Shown piece after piece: positions 1 to 9,970 of a DNA stretch of 64,000 nucleotides; positions within the stretch are counted from its first letter, which is position 1; the number at the start of each line of letters is the position of its first letter. Both the position numbers and the translations under genes were made by a program. Below the pieces are notes generated by a model. That model saw nothing but the letters and a program-made list of their open reading frames with translations, searched no databases and was not told the DNA's origin. Origin of the DNA: Locusta migratoria (Eukaryota; Arthropoda; Insecta; Orthoptera; Acrididae); contig CM048750.1 of NCBI GenBank assembly GCA_026315105.1, forward strand, positions 261,817,151 to 261,881,150, given 5' to 3'.

Positions 1-49
1 TGCAGACCGTGATTGTAGCGCCTCAGTCCCCTCGGCCACCGCGGCCGGC
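1..49 (-). mobile_element. SINE-A fragment, cut by window edge
   Basis: The reverse complement reads as the tRNA-like head of the commonest SINE here (GCCGGCCGCGGTGGCCGAGG). Only the head lies inside the window. The box-A-like TGGCCGAGGGGA is typical of class II (Leu/Ser-type) tRNAs. Confidence 0.85.
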
Positions 50-79
50 AGAGGTTCCTGAAAGGTGCTACAGATGAGT

Positions 80-350
80 GCTGAAAATTAGATTGCATGA
101 CCAATGAAGTTGTGCTGAATAGAATAGGAGAGAAAAGGATTTTTTGGTATGTCTTGACTAAAAGAAGGATCAATTGGTAAGACATTTTTAGACATCACGG
201 AATCGTGTGGGGTAAGAATATCACATACAGTAAGCAGGTTCATTAGCACGTGGGTTGCCGTTCTTATGAGGAGATGAAGACGTTTGATCAGGATGAAGTA
301 GTGTGGTGAGCTGCATCAAATCAGTCTCCGGACTGAAGACCACAACAAAA
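80..350 (+). mobile_element. RTE-type LINE, 3' tail fragment
   Basis: This is a 5'-truncated copy of the 3' end of a non-LTR retrotransposon. It ends with the family tail GACTGAAGACCACAACAAAA, which recurs at 4050-4265, near 21660 and, inverted, at 17808 and 46899. No open frame survives. The clade name is tentative and rests on the RT fragments of the same family elsewhere in the window. Confidence 0.75.
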
Positions 351-1464
351 AAGTGCAAGATCTTTGCTTTCCGTATATTGTGAAGGACTTGTCCATGGGA
401 GTTTCCGAGTTTATATTCAGATGTAGAATCCCCTCAAATTACATGACATTCATCCTGCATCACGCTGTAGATCTGAATGAAATGCAATCAGACAGTTGGC
501 AGTGAGTACGTTACACTGTATAGCGAGTCTCTTAATCATGCCATTTTCGTTATTATTGCATCGGAGGATCTAGAAATTACGACTTGCAGGCTCATGGAAA
601 CGTGTCACTAGCGGTGTAGCACAGCTCAGCTCAGCTCTTCTTCCGTATCCGGTGGGCGTTTCTTCAGAAAGCTCGGTCTTACCTGCGTTTTAATTACGTT
701 GGTGCCCACGTGGAGTGGCGAGGGCCTTATCACACGCAGGTCCCCATACAGCTCCCACCAGGCGTTTGTTCTGCGCCTGTGAGGGCTGCGCGCGTGGCGT
801 TCATTAGCGACCTGCGATCGACCGGCTTTCCGGAAATCAGACCGGCACACGCGGAGGGCGCGGTTGGCAGCCCTGGCAGCATCCATTATCTCTGGCGCGC
901 TCGTCGGCGGCGCCGCGGCCCGGAAGACATCGAGTGTCCGCCATTGCCGGCTCTCATTACGTCACGCTGCGTGGCGAGGGGAGCCCGTCCGACGCGCCAG
1001 GAAGCCGGCGAGGTGTTTTTTTTTATCCAGACGCGTCGCGGCCTCGTTTCATGTCGCCATCGCTGCCATCTCTCTCTCTCCGCGGGGCTTCTAGCGCACC
1101 GAGTGTCGGGGGATTCCCCGATGCAATTGGCTGTCTTCGGCGTCGCATTTCTGCCGAGTGCAGGGGCTGTGTGGAGTGGTTTTTTCCTTTGGAAGTGATT
1201 CCTGAGTGCGCGCAAGTCGTATGGCCACAGGGAAGTGTCTTTTGCGCAGAGTGCGTACATTGTTCAATATGACGTCATTAAAGTGATTTTGATGTTTCGC
1301 AGTTCAGTTGAGAATTTGTTTCATGCTAGATAACAGTACACAAGACACAGCGTGAGTCAGGAGGAAAGGTACATGCTTGGGGGACAGATATTTTCTTGTG
1401 GTATTTTTTCCCATACTTACGTAGTTTTTTTCACTATTGATTCATCTTCCTTAGACATGTGGTA
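351..1464. other. Unassigned, CpG-rich in 620-1230
   Basis: I recognise no gene or TE here. From about 620 to 1230 the sequence is GC- and CpG-rich, with overlapping frames on both strands rich in Arg, Ala and Pro. That pattern is what GC-rich non-coding DNA gives by chance. It could be a CpG-island promoter or an old TE end; nothing decides. Confidence 0.4.
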
Positions 1465-2504
1465 TTAACCCTTAACTACTATAGACGTTGACAGAAACGT
1501 AACTACTATGGAGGGGTCTCTGAGACTGCTCTCTTATTTTCCATATATTAAACTAGTGTTTACTAAATATTTATTTTCATGGCTTCCTGTCATTCATTAG
1601 ACGTCTTGGAGGTGGCATTAGTAGAAATTTGACTTTTTAAACAATGTAATTTGAGTAACATGACGACAAGTAAAACACAGCACAATTTGCAGTACATTTT
1701 TATTTTTCGTGCTACGAAAAGAACAGCAAGTGATTATTTCTCTACACACCCACAGATTATCATTATAGAGATTATGTTACAAATTCGCAGCGTGATTAGA
1801 TACAAAAATCCCATTTGAATTATAGTAAATTGTATGCGAAATCTCCTTTCCGTTTACGATTCTCTCAGAAAGGTTGCCACATTTTCCTTATAAGACAAAA
1901 ACTACAAACTAAAGATATCCTTTGAGCCGTCTGTCGCAGTCCAGGATGCTGTAAGACGATGCCGCATTGCCTTGTTCTTACGTTGGCTGCTGGCTGCTTT
2001 TTTCGCCATCGAAAACATCTGTTCTTACCGAAGAAGTAACCTGCTCCATCATCATCAGGTGTCACATCTTCATCACTTTCAGGTTCCTGCTCTGAATTAG
2101 CGTCATGTTCACTAAATACCTCAAAATCAGGGTCATTGTCGCTGTCGTCAAAATCATCGGAGGATTCCGCTTTTCCTGCCATGGAGAAACACGACACTGA
2201 ACAACAACAGCGAGAGAGAGGCCACAGCCACAGCACTGTCGCTTAGCAGGCCGCGCTCACCAAGCCGACTGGCCAGGCGCTACGAGGCACAGCCTGCGCC
2301 AGCGGCACGCAAACACTGAGGCCGCGCAAGGCTCATAGATACGGAACAAGGAGCAGCATCACTGCAAGAATGCTGGCACGTGGACCTTGTCGGCCACAGT
2401 AAGGTACACCGAAGAGTCCTTTTAGCTTGGCAGGGGTGTGTGAAATATCTCGACTCAAAAAGTCGTAGCGGTCTGAGAGGCCGCAGATAGTAGTTAAGTG
2501 TTAA
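1465..2504 (-). mobile_element. piggyBac-like element, internally deleted
   Basis: The element is bounded by TTAA at both ends (1465-1468 and 2501-2504), the target of piggyBac transposases. Its terminal repeats run TTAACCCTTAACTACTAT and, inverted, TTAACACTTAACTACTAT, with one mismatch. The minus strand encodes a very acidic N-terminal segment followed by a short basic stretch, as in piggyBac transposases. The catalytic core is missing, so the element is non-autonomous. Its terminal repeats differ from those of the piggyBac at 34454, so two families are present. Confidence 0.82.
1865..2182 (-). pseudogene. piggyBac transposase N-terminal remnant
   Basis: I start at the internal Met at 2182 (MAGKAESSDDFDDSDNDPD), because the codons upstream are low complexity. 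About 45 residues are strongly acidic (Asp, Glu, Ser), followed by a basic RWRKKQPAANVRTRQ segment like the junction between the acidic tail and the dimerisation domain in piggyBac proteins. The frame then closes without reaching any of the DDD catalytic residues, so this is a broken gene. The family call rests on the TTAA ends together with the acidic N-terminus. Confidence 0.65.
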
Positions 2505-2597
2505 GCAAATGAGGGGATAAAAAAAAAAAGAAAATTACATATCTTGTGAATTTAAAATTTTCATGTGATACAACCTAATTATCTCTAAAGTGCTATC

Positions 2598-2599
<2 letters not shown>

Positions 2600-2673
<74 letters not shown>
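2600..2673. repeat. (TA)n microsatellite
   Basis: An uninterrupted TA run of about 74 bp. The apparent reading frame with repeated Ile-Tyr across it is an artefact. Confidence 0.97.
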
Positions 2674-2675
<2 letters not shown>

Positions 2676-2958
2676 ACATTATTTCGTTCAACATATCCAT
2701 TGTTGAAGTAATTTTTATACTGCTCTCCAGTGTTGACTTACATCTCTTTTTTCTCCTCCTCAGCCACTTTTGCATTGTCATATACTTATGGTATTGTGAT
2801 GAAGGACAATAAATGTAACTCATCACCTGCAGTGATTGTAGATACAATGTTAAGGGGCAGTTTAGAGCTGTTCTTTTAAGGTCCAGTATGCACATGACCC
2901 TTATTTTCTGCTGGTCAGTGAAAACCCGAAGTAGAAGCATGTCAGCAGTCCTTCAGAG

Positions 2959-3275
2959 CAGTGGTGGACTAAGGGTGGGGGAGGGGGGGGGGGGGGGTTA
3001 GGCGGACTGCAGCGGTCCTTGGAGGACCACCAAATTCTCGAAAGCACTTTTTTTTCTTTTTTTCGGGAGAAGGTGGGACGCTGTTGACCTCTCGTTCGGG
3101 GGACCTCCAAATTTCGAAAGCTTTTTTTTAGAATGTCCTGTGCCTCTCGCCCTAGGGGCCTCCAAATCTCAAGAGTTACTTTTTTAAATAGTAAAACATG
3201 TATTTCCAAGTAGACAGGGAACCTCAATTTGTTCTGCTTCCGCCCTGGGCCTCTGACAGTCTTAGTCCGCCACTA
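2959..3275. mobile_element. hAT-type MITE
   Basis: The ends are CAGTGGTGGACTAAG and the inverse CTTAGTCCGCCACTA. The element is flanked by a perfect 8 bp duplication CTTCAGAG (2951-2958 and 3276-3283), the TSD length and CAGTG start of hAT elements. The interior is 317 bp with a G run and short T runs, and three roughly repeated CCTCCAAAT-type segments. No coding sequence is visible. Confidence 0.85.
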
Positions 3276-3283
3276 CTTCAGAG

Positions 3284-4049
3284 TCCCATGTTATTGTGTA
3301 AAAAGTCACTGAACGAGCTCCAAGAGAAACCAATAAAATCTGCTGTCCGCCTTCAGGCAAAACCTCAGGAACTGTCTTAACATTTTAATGTGTTTCAGGC
3401 AGTTGATGTACATCCAAAATTAGATTACTAATCAATCAAGTTATCGCCATTTGTGAACGTGGAAAACCATTTGTAAATTTCACTTTTTTTTTCTCGCAGC
3501 ATCATCTTCGGAAGATGTTTTGAACATCTGAACAGTTATGCAGTTAATCCCTGGGAATAAATCAAAATTTCTACTCTGTGAATTCTTCTGTTACAGATGC
3601 CATCACAAAAACAGGGGAGAGCAAAAAAGCACTCATCGCAGTGATTAGTTATACAGTCTTAGTGTGAAAATGCGTACTGTGCAATCTTCACCCAACCCAG
3701 AACTAATCTGGAAATTCTGGGTATTGCAGTAAATAGGCTAATGAATGTGAGCTAGACATTCTTGGCTCACCAGTTTTACTCTGCGTGTTATTAAAATTTG
3801 AATAACGTAAGCACACTTGTTAGTGATGTGTTATTTCAGTTTTGAGAATAAATGAATCTTGTCAATAATAATACCGGTCAGTACTTCTGGGCTGTTCTAT
3901 TACTTGTAACAATTTATACATATGTAATTGTGAAATATTAATGTAAATGACTGAAAAATACCTTTTGCTATTGATGATGTGGATAATAAATTGGCAAAGA
4001 TTTAAAAAATACTAATGGTCAATCTCAATAAATACCTTCTAACAAACGT
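3284..4049. other. No recognisable feature
   Basis: AT-rich intergenic DNA in which I see neither coding sequence nor TE ends. Confidence 0.5.
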
Positions 4050-4265
4050 ACGCCCTGGGATACATTTTGAGACATCATAAATCGTCAGTGTAGCATTTTA
4101 ATGGTAAAAACTGAAGAGGGAGACCGTGAGAGGAATACAGTAAGCAGATTCAGATGGATGTGTTTTGCCGTTCTTATGGGGAGATGAAGAGGATTGTACA
4201 AGATAGAGTACAGAGGAGAGCTGCATCAAACCAGTCTCCGGAGTGAAGCCCACAATAACAACATA
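4050..4265 (+). mobile_element. RTE-type LINE, 3' tail fragment
   Basis: A second copy of the tail at 80-350, with the same order of motifs (GAGACATC, AATACAGTAAGCAG, GAGCTGCATCAAACCAGTCT) and an ending in CACAATAACAACA. It is 5' truncated and has no coding capacity. Confidence 0.75.
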
Positions 4266-4545
4266 AACAGATAAACAGTTTCCGGTTAAACCAACGAAAC
4301 AACTAGGAATGAGAAAACTGCAGGTGACAGTAAAAAAGTATTACGGTTTGTTTAATTATCAGAATTTCGTCATAGAATATGGTCAAACAATCCACGGTCA
4401 TCTTCAATGCATTTTTCTGCTCTTGCAGACATGTGTTGTGATGCCGATCGGAGCTCAGTTTGCATTTCTTTACTTGAGCACAAGCATAGGAGCGATACGC
4501 TACTATGCTGTAGTATATAGAGAGGTTGTAACAATGGAAAATTGT

Positions 4546-5401
4546 ATTGAGATGCAGGAGGGTCTGCATAGAATTGACGCATGGTGCAGGGAATGGCAAT
4601 TAAATCTCAATGTAGACAAGTGTAATGTGCTGCGAATACACAGAAAGAAAGATCCTTTATCATTTAGCTACACTATAGCAGGGCAGCAACTGGAAGCAGT
4701 TAATTCCATAAAGTATCTGGGAGTAGTCATTAGGAGGGATTTAAAATGGAACGACCATATAAAATCAATCGTCGGTTCAAAAAATGTTCAAATGTTTGTA
4801 GAACTTATGGGACTTAACTACGGGGTCATCAGTCCCTAAGCTTACAAACTACGTATGAACTACCTAAGTCTAAGGACGGCACAAATATCCATGCCCGAGG
4901 GGGGATTCGAACCCCCGACCGTGGTGGCCGTGCAGACCGTGACTGGAGCGCCTCAGTCCCCTCGGCCACCGCGGCCGGCCAATCGTCGGTAAAGCAGATG
5001 CCAGACTTAGATTCATTGGAAGAATACTAAGGAAATGTAGTCCGAAAACAAAGGAAGTAGGTAACAGTACACTTGTTCGCCCACAGCTTGAATACTGCTC
5101 ACCGGTGTGGGATCCGTACCAGGTGGGATTGATAGAGGAAGTAGAGAAGATCCAACAGAGAGCAGCGCGCTTCGTTACAGGATCATTTGGTAATCGTGAA
5201 AGCGTTACGGAGATGATCGATAAACTCCAGTGGAAGACTCTGCAGGAGAGACGCTCTGTCGCTCGGTACGGGCTTTTGTCGAAGTTTCGAGAACATACCT
5301 TTACCGAGAAGTCTAGCAGTATATTGCTCCCTCCTACGTATATCTCGCAAAGAGACCGTGAGGATAAAATCAGAGAGATTAGAGCCCACACAGAGGCATA
5401 C
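4546..5401 (+). pseudogene. Reverse transcriptase C-terminal fragment (CR1/L2-type)
   Basis: The coding sequence resembles the thumb and connection part of a LINE reverse transcriptase. The long open frame of the first part reaches into the inserted SINE and stops there at 4839. Without the SINE the frame continues to HTEAY and a TGA at 5401. The catalytic FADD/YADD box is upstream and missing. The protein part looks otherwise little damaged, so this copy is fairly young. Confidence 0.75.
4777..4979 (-). mobile_element. SINE-A, full length
   Basis: A full-length element with head, GGTTCGAATCC box B and tail, in reverse orientation. It is flanked by an 11 bp duplication CAATCGTCGGT (4766-4776 and 4980-4990). 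It lies inside the reverse transcriptase frame of the LINE at 4503-5527, so it is younger than that copy. Confidence 0.95.
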
Positions 5402-5895
5402 TGACAATCCTTCTTTCCGCGGACAATATGTGACTGGAATAGGAGGGAAAATCGATAGTGGTACTCAAGGTACCCTCCGCCACACACCATCAGGTGGCTT
5501 GCGGAGTATGGTTGTAGATGTAGATGTCCCTGTATTCTGTCCACTATGTGGTTGTACACTTCACACTTCAGCCTCCCCTATAGACAGTAATCCAGCCATC
5601 GATCCAAATACGACCAGTATATGTTGTGTTGAGATACTGTGTCACTGGTCGAACGGAATGTGTAGCTCTGTCATGCTGAAGATAAGTGACAGTTTGCACT
5701 GTCAAAAGGACATCGGTCCATGTATTCTGGTAACACATTTTGAAGAAAATCAAGATACCGTGTGCCATTAAGGATTATCTAAAACAAGTGGATGGATGAG
5801 TTAATCACGAATGTATTGTTCACTGAGAACATCTTCTGTCAGGAAATTTATACAATTAAACGATCTTGGAGACAGCTGTCATATGAGTCCATGGG

Positions 5896-6450
5896 CATGT
5901 AAGGGACGCAGTAGTTGCGAATGGAATAAGACAGGGTTGCAGCCTTTGTCCAATGTCTTTCGACCTGTACACTGAGGAAGCTGTGAAAGAATGCAAGAAG
6001 AAATTTGGAGAAAGAATGAAAGTTCAGGAAGAAGAAGAAAAAACTTAGCAGTTTGAAGATGACATTGTAATTCTGTCAGAGACAGCAAAGAACCTGGACG
6101 AGCAGTTGAACAGAATGGACAGTGTCTTCAAAGCAGGTTATAAGAACATTAACAAGACAAAAGGTCAGTTATGGAATGTACTGTAACAAAATCGGGTGAT
6201 GCTGAAGGACTTAGATTAGGTTATGTAGCAGTAACGGTAGTATATTTGTTTCGTCATTTGCGTAGCAAAGAAACTTCTGATGGCCGAAGTAGAAAAGAGA
6301 TAAATGCCGAATTGCTATGGGATGAATAGCATTTCCGTAAAAGTGAAATTTGTTGACTACCAAAATTAATTTATACGTTAGGAAGTCCATTCTGAGAACA
6401 TTTGTCTGGAGTGAAGCATTGTATGGGAACGAAACGTGGACAATTATATT
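5896..6450 (+). pseudogene. RTE-type LINE reverse transcriptase fragment
   Basis: Decayed reverse transcriptase sequence. The segment reads VRQGCSLCPM, EEAVKECKKKFGE, FEDDIVILSETAKNL and later SDGRSRKEI-like residues, all with parallels in the better copy at 47390-47860. The catalytic box reads FEDD instead of FADD, and there are in-frame stops and frameshifts. It is non-functional. Confidence 0.8.
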
Positions 6451-6663
6451 CTTGATTGTCACAAATATTTAACTATGTGAGAAAAGGAACAGCTCTTGCG
6501 CAGGCGCAAGATGAGTTGTAGGTGCTAGTTACAGCATCTCGTGACCCGAGCATAGTGTGTCTCTTCATTGTAACAGAGTGTTCCTCTTGTAATCTCTAAA
6601 TAGTGCATTCATTTATTTACTGTGCTTTAATTTTCATGTGCATTTTCAATAGTTCTACGAAGT

Positions 6664-6908
6664 TGAAACTTCCTGGCTGATTAAAATTGTGTGCCAGAAC
6701 CGGGACTCGACCCTGGGACCTTTGCCTTTCGCGGGCAAGCGCTCTACCACTGAGCTATCCCGACACGACTCATAACTTCGCCGAACAACTTCAATTCTGC
6801 CAGTACCTCGCCTCCTACTTTCCAAGCGCTTGTCCACGAATGGCAAAGGTCCCAGGTTCGAGTCCCGGTTCTGGCACACAATTTTAATCTGCCAGGAGGA
6901 AGTTTCAT
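6664..6908. mobile_element. Palindromic element with two tRNA-like arms
   Basis: The left arm (6664-6730) and right arm (6840-6908) are inverted copies: TGAAACTTCCTGGC, then a TGTGTGCCAGAACCGGGACTC segment against its complement at the right. The left arm read on the minus strand has a box A (TAGCTCAGTGGTAGAGC) and box B (GGTCGAGTCCC) of a Pol III promoter. The right arm carries the matching box B region on the plus strand (GGTTCGAGTCCCGG). The anticodon loop lacks T33, so this is a tRNA-derived repeat and not a tRNA gene. Confidence 0.75.
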
Positions 6909-7099
6909 ATCAGCGCACACTCCACTTCAGAGTGAAAGTTTCATTCTAGGAAGTTGTTTACAGAGAAGAAAGAGCAGCATTCAGTATCTTTTAAAAACAA
7001 ATGTCTCAGCATAAGGTACCAGTCGCCATTGTATAACATGTGTATTACCATTGTACTGTGCCAAAAAGATTATAGCATCCCTTGTACGTTGTTTTCCTG

Positions 7100-7690
7100 G
7101 GGCCGATGGAAACTGTCGGCAATCCCAAACTCTGGAATGTGACGCCAACACAAAAAGCCAATCAGCGGCCACAGAGAAGTCTAACGTTTGCTTTATCCGC
7201 AAACAGGCAAATGGCAGTACTAAAGTGCCACTTGACACCCGACGCTCTTCAGCACAAATACTAATTGATAATCACACTTGAGAGCCCAACGCTCTGCATC
7301 GGACAACGCGGAGATTTGCAACGCACTGCGGAAGCACGACGTGAGCCAATCAGAGGCAGCGATCACAAGGCCTGCCGGAGCGAATTATCGGGTGGCTCAG
7401 AGAGACCTCTGGCGGGGCGTCTGCGAGCTACGCGCGGAATGCCGGCGATGCCCGCCAATCACTCTGCCGGGCTGATCCGTGACGTCAGCCGACAGCCGCC
7501 ACCGCCGGCCGCGCTGACGGCGCATTTAACCGGTCAAATGGGGCGCAACTCTGAGAGCGACAGGTGTTCACCGGACCGGCCGTTGATTATGCTTGTCACA
7601 AGCACTTTGCACTGCTGCTCCGAGGCGGTGAATAGGGCATTGTCGTTATTTCGGCGCTGCAGAACTCTGAACCTGAGGCACGGTTCATAG
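7100..7690. promoter_or_regulatory. Candidate CpG-island promoter with CCAAT boxes
   Basis: The stretch is CpG-rich and holds three CCAAT boxes in the same orientation (AGCCAATCAG at 7157, GAGCCAATCAG at 7343, CGCCAATCAC at 7453) and one CRE-like TGACGTCAG (7480-7488). I see no convincing downstream exon, and a SINE lies just downstream at 7729. It could be a host promoter, a remnant of a TE promoter, or chance in GC-rich DNA. Confidence 0.35.
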
Positions 7691-7728
7691 GAAAGCCACA
7701 ATGTAATCTACTTCTACATACATACTCT

Positions 7729-7917
7729 CAAATTCAAATGTTTGTATAGCTTATGAGACTTAACTACGGGGTCATCAGTCCCTAAACTTACAAACTACTT
7801 ATGAACTAGCTAACACTAAGGACGGCACAAATATCCATGCCCGAAGGGGGATTCGACCGTAGTGGCCGTGCGAACCGTGACTGGAGCGCCTCAGTCCCCT
7901 CGGCCACTGCGGCCGGC
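7729..7917 (-). mobile_element. SINE-A
   Basis: A near full-length reverse copy with a 12 bp duplication CATACATACTCT (7717-7728 and 7918-7929). A small deletion removes part of the box B arm. Confidence 0.93.
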
Positions 7918-8100
7918 CATACATACTCTGTAGTTGACACCAAAGGGGTTATAGCACAGTCTAACATATACAGTCGAGACACTCACTGCTGTGAAAGTTG
8001 TTACCAACTGAGTTACAAAGACATTTGCGCTCCTAGCGCTGGGCAAGGCGCCGTAGGAATGATGTATGTTTATAATTATTTGTGTACGTAATTAACGAAA

Positions 8101-8325
8101 TTATTAGTATATTTTTTGCGTTACAAGCATTAGCAAAATATCAGGAGATATACATAATTTTGTGTATATTATTATTATAATTATTAGTATATTTTTTGCG
8201 TTACAAGCATTAGCAAAATATCAGGAGATATACATAATTTTGTGTATATTATTATTATAATTATTAGTATATTTTTTGCGTTACAAGCATTAGCACAATA
8301 TCAGGAGATGTACATAATTTTGTGT
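8101..8325. repeat. 80 bp tandem repeat, 2.8 copies
   Basis: Units start at 8101, 8181 and 8261 with TTATTAGTATATTTTTTGCG. The first two are almost identical, so the expansion is recent. The related element at 50403-51673 has a single unit. Confidence 0.95.
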
Positions 8326-8790
8326 CCCAGCCTCGTCGCCGCTTTTGTGTCTCGTTTCCGTCGTAGGTGTCGGTGACCGAGTAGAAGGACCGACACAGGA
8401 AAAAAAGGAAGCACGCTTGTGCAGGTTGGAGGTGAGCAGCCAGTGGGACAGAAGAAACTAGAAACACTAAAGTGAATTAGAACGAGATGTATATTGCACA
8501 GAATTTATACAATACTTAGCTTTTACATAGTTCAGTACGGCCGAATGCTGATACATAGTTGAGCTAGAGGCCTGCCTAGTGCCTGTCCGATAGCCAAGTC
8601 TTCCCTGGTGCCTATCTGATTCCGAAGTGTTAGCTGGTTCCTATCACAGTTCCAAGTGAACGATGTCGTTCAGTGCTGGAGATGTAGCAGAGGGCGATCG
8701 TGGCTGTCGTCGTAAGAACGCCGCGCCGTGCGTGAATGGCGGCGCGCGGCGAAAGTAGGTGGCGCGCACTTTGGACCTGTGCGACACCAC
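8321..8790. other. Insertion inside TIR element copy 1
   Basis: This block is absent from the related copy at 50403-51673. It is flanked on both sides by ACATAAT. It starts TGTGTCCC and ends GACACCACA, which recalls the TG...CA ends of a solo LTR, but I find no 4-6 bp TSD that fits. It is GC-rich near 8700-8790. The identity is open. Confidence 0.4.
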
Positions 8791-9753
8791 ACATAATACG
8801 AAAATGAATGTAAAAACAGCCTAATTTACTGATTCAGTGGTACAACGAAGAACGTCATCTTGAACCAATACTTACGAATATGTGTATATTTTCAGCTTAA
8901 TCTGCTGACAGTAAGTAGAACATAAACATAAGAGAAACATAAATTACTATTATGGTCTGTTCTTACTATGACAAAGAGTGTTGCGACATGTAACAATTCG
9001 GTATGGAGTCTAATGTTTCCCATATTTTTAGGCTTCACTCGTCTTTATTATATGCGCAATTGCTTTTGAGTGTGATTACTTTAGCTTAAGAAGACAATGT
9101 CTTTAAGTTTCTTGCCGTCTGTGCTTCAGCTGTAGCAACAATTGTGGAATTGGGTTCTTTTTTGTTGAAAACAGTTTGATTGCATTTTCCGTTTTCTTGC
9201 AACGTCTGTGACATTTTCCCTTCAGCTACAGTTGTGGTGGCTTATTTGTTATGTTAAATACTGTAGTTATGGCATTCTATATTCGTTTCCTACGTTCCAC
9301 CCTCACTGATTTTACTGGAATTGTATAAGAAAGATTAACGTTCTTGAGTAGATAAGCGACGTCTTTCTGCCAAAGGGCAGGTTTACTGGTTTTTCCTAGC
9401 TATTTTTCTATTTTAATAGCAAATTAGATTATTCAGCAATTCCTGTAGGTTACAAAATAATTGTAAATTAGGCAATCTAAGAAAGACAAATATGGAACTA
9501 TTTTTTAAGTTATTACGTATTTTATGACGTTCCCTAATGCAAAAACAAATATAAACGATACTATTCGCACTCATCCAATATCGTAGTTAGAAATGTAGCT
9601 TTTCGGCCGCTTGGAGCGCTACTGTCGCAGTGATAACAAAAATCTGCGGGAGTGTCGTGACTGTTTGTGTTAGGCTGTGGTTTTAGGCTGAGTAGGAAAA
9701 GGGATTTCGAACTATTTTGGTAGTGTGTTATTGGATAGTATGGATAAAAAAGG

Positions 9754-9754
<1 letters not shown>

Positions 9755-9816
<62 letters not shown>
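9755..9816. repeat. (TA)n microsatellite
   Basis: A pure TA run directly before an RTE-type LINE fragment. Frames through it are artefacts. Confidence 0.97.
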
Positions 9817-9821
<5 letters not shown>

Positions 9822-9825
9822 CAGC

Positions 9826-9970
9826 ATCTTGAAGGAGGTTACAAGATGAAAACAAGGGTAATGGAATGTAGTCTAAGAAAATCAGGCGATGCTGAAGGAA
9901 TTAGATTACGTAACGAAACAATAAAGGTGGTACGTGAGTTTTGTTACTTGGGTTGTGAAATAACACGCCG
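9826..9970 (+). pseudogene. RTE-type reverse transcriptase scrap
   Basis: The translation contains TRVMECSLRKSGDAEGIRL and VVREFCYLGCEIT, matching the segment just after the catalytic domain in the copy at 47390-47860. It is only about 48 codons long. Confidence 0.75.

Larger units (their letters stand above)
4503..5527 (+). mobile_element. CR1/L2-type LINE 3' part, split by a SINE
   Basis: This is the C-terminal half of a reverse transcriptase plus the 3' UTR. The frame picks up just after the catalytic box (AVVYREV), continues through WCREWQLNLNVDKC and IKYLGVVI, is interrupted by SINE-A at 4777-4979, then resumes with ARLRFIGRIL, LEYCSPVWDPYQ and REDKIREIRAH. The 3' end is GTAGATGTAGATG, a short tandem repeat rather than poly(A), as in CR1/L2-like LINEs. 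The same family occurs at 19203, 28020, 41150, 52105, 53012 and 63213. Confidence 0.85.
7955..9679 (+). mobile_element. TIR element 'copy 1', non-autonomous DNA transposon
   Basis: The ends are inverted repeats: CACAGTCTAACATATACAGT at the left and, read inverted, CACAGCCTAACACAAACAGT at the right. Similarity continues inward to CGCTCCTAGCG/GCGCTCCAAGCG. Imperfect flanks GTTATAG and GTTTTAG look like a 7-8 bp TSD. Homology to 50403-51673 in reverse runs over almost the whole length. No transposase is seen. An 80 bp unit is triplicated at 8101-8325 and about 470 bp is extra at 8321-8790. Confidence 0.75.

Noticed and set aside
626..1272. Overlapping ORFs of 76-162 codons
   Set aside because: They arise on both strands in GC-rich DNA with biased Arg/Ala/Pro composition and have no motif. 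They are chance frames.
2596..2940. A 114-codon minus-strand ORF (also the frames over 9561-10004)
   Set aside because: The reading frames consist largely of Ile-Tyr repeats over TA microsatellites.
4309..4839. A 176-codon gene starting at 4309
   Set aside because: The first 65 codons are unrelated upstream DNA, the middle is a LINE reverse transcriptase and the end is an inserted SINE.
6690..6770. A tRNA gene on the minus strand
   Set aside because: Box A and B are good, but the anticodon loop lacks T33 and the sequence is one arm of a palindromic repeat, so it is tRNA-derived.
8101..8325. A CRISPR array
   Set aside because: Three adjoining 80 bp units without spacers in a eukaryotic sequence. 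It is a tandem repeat.
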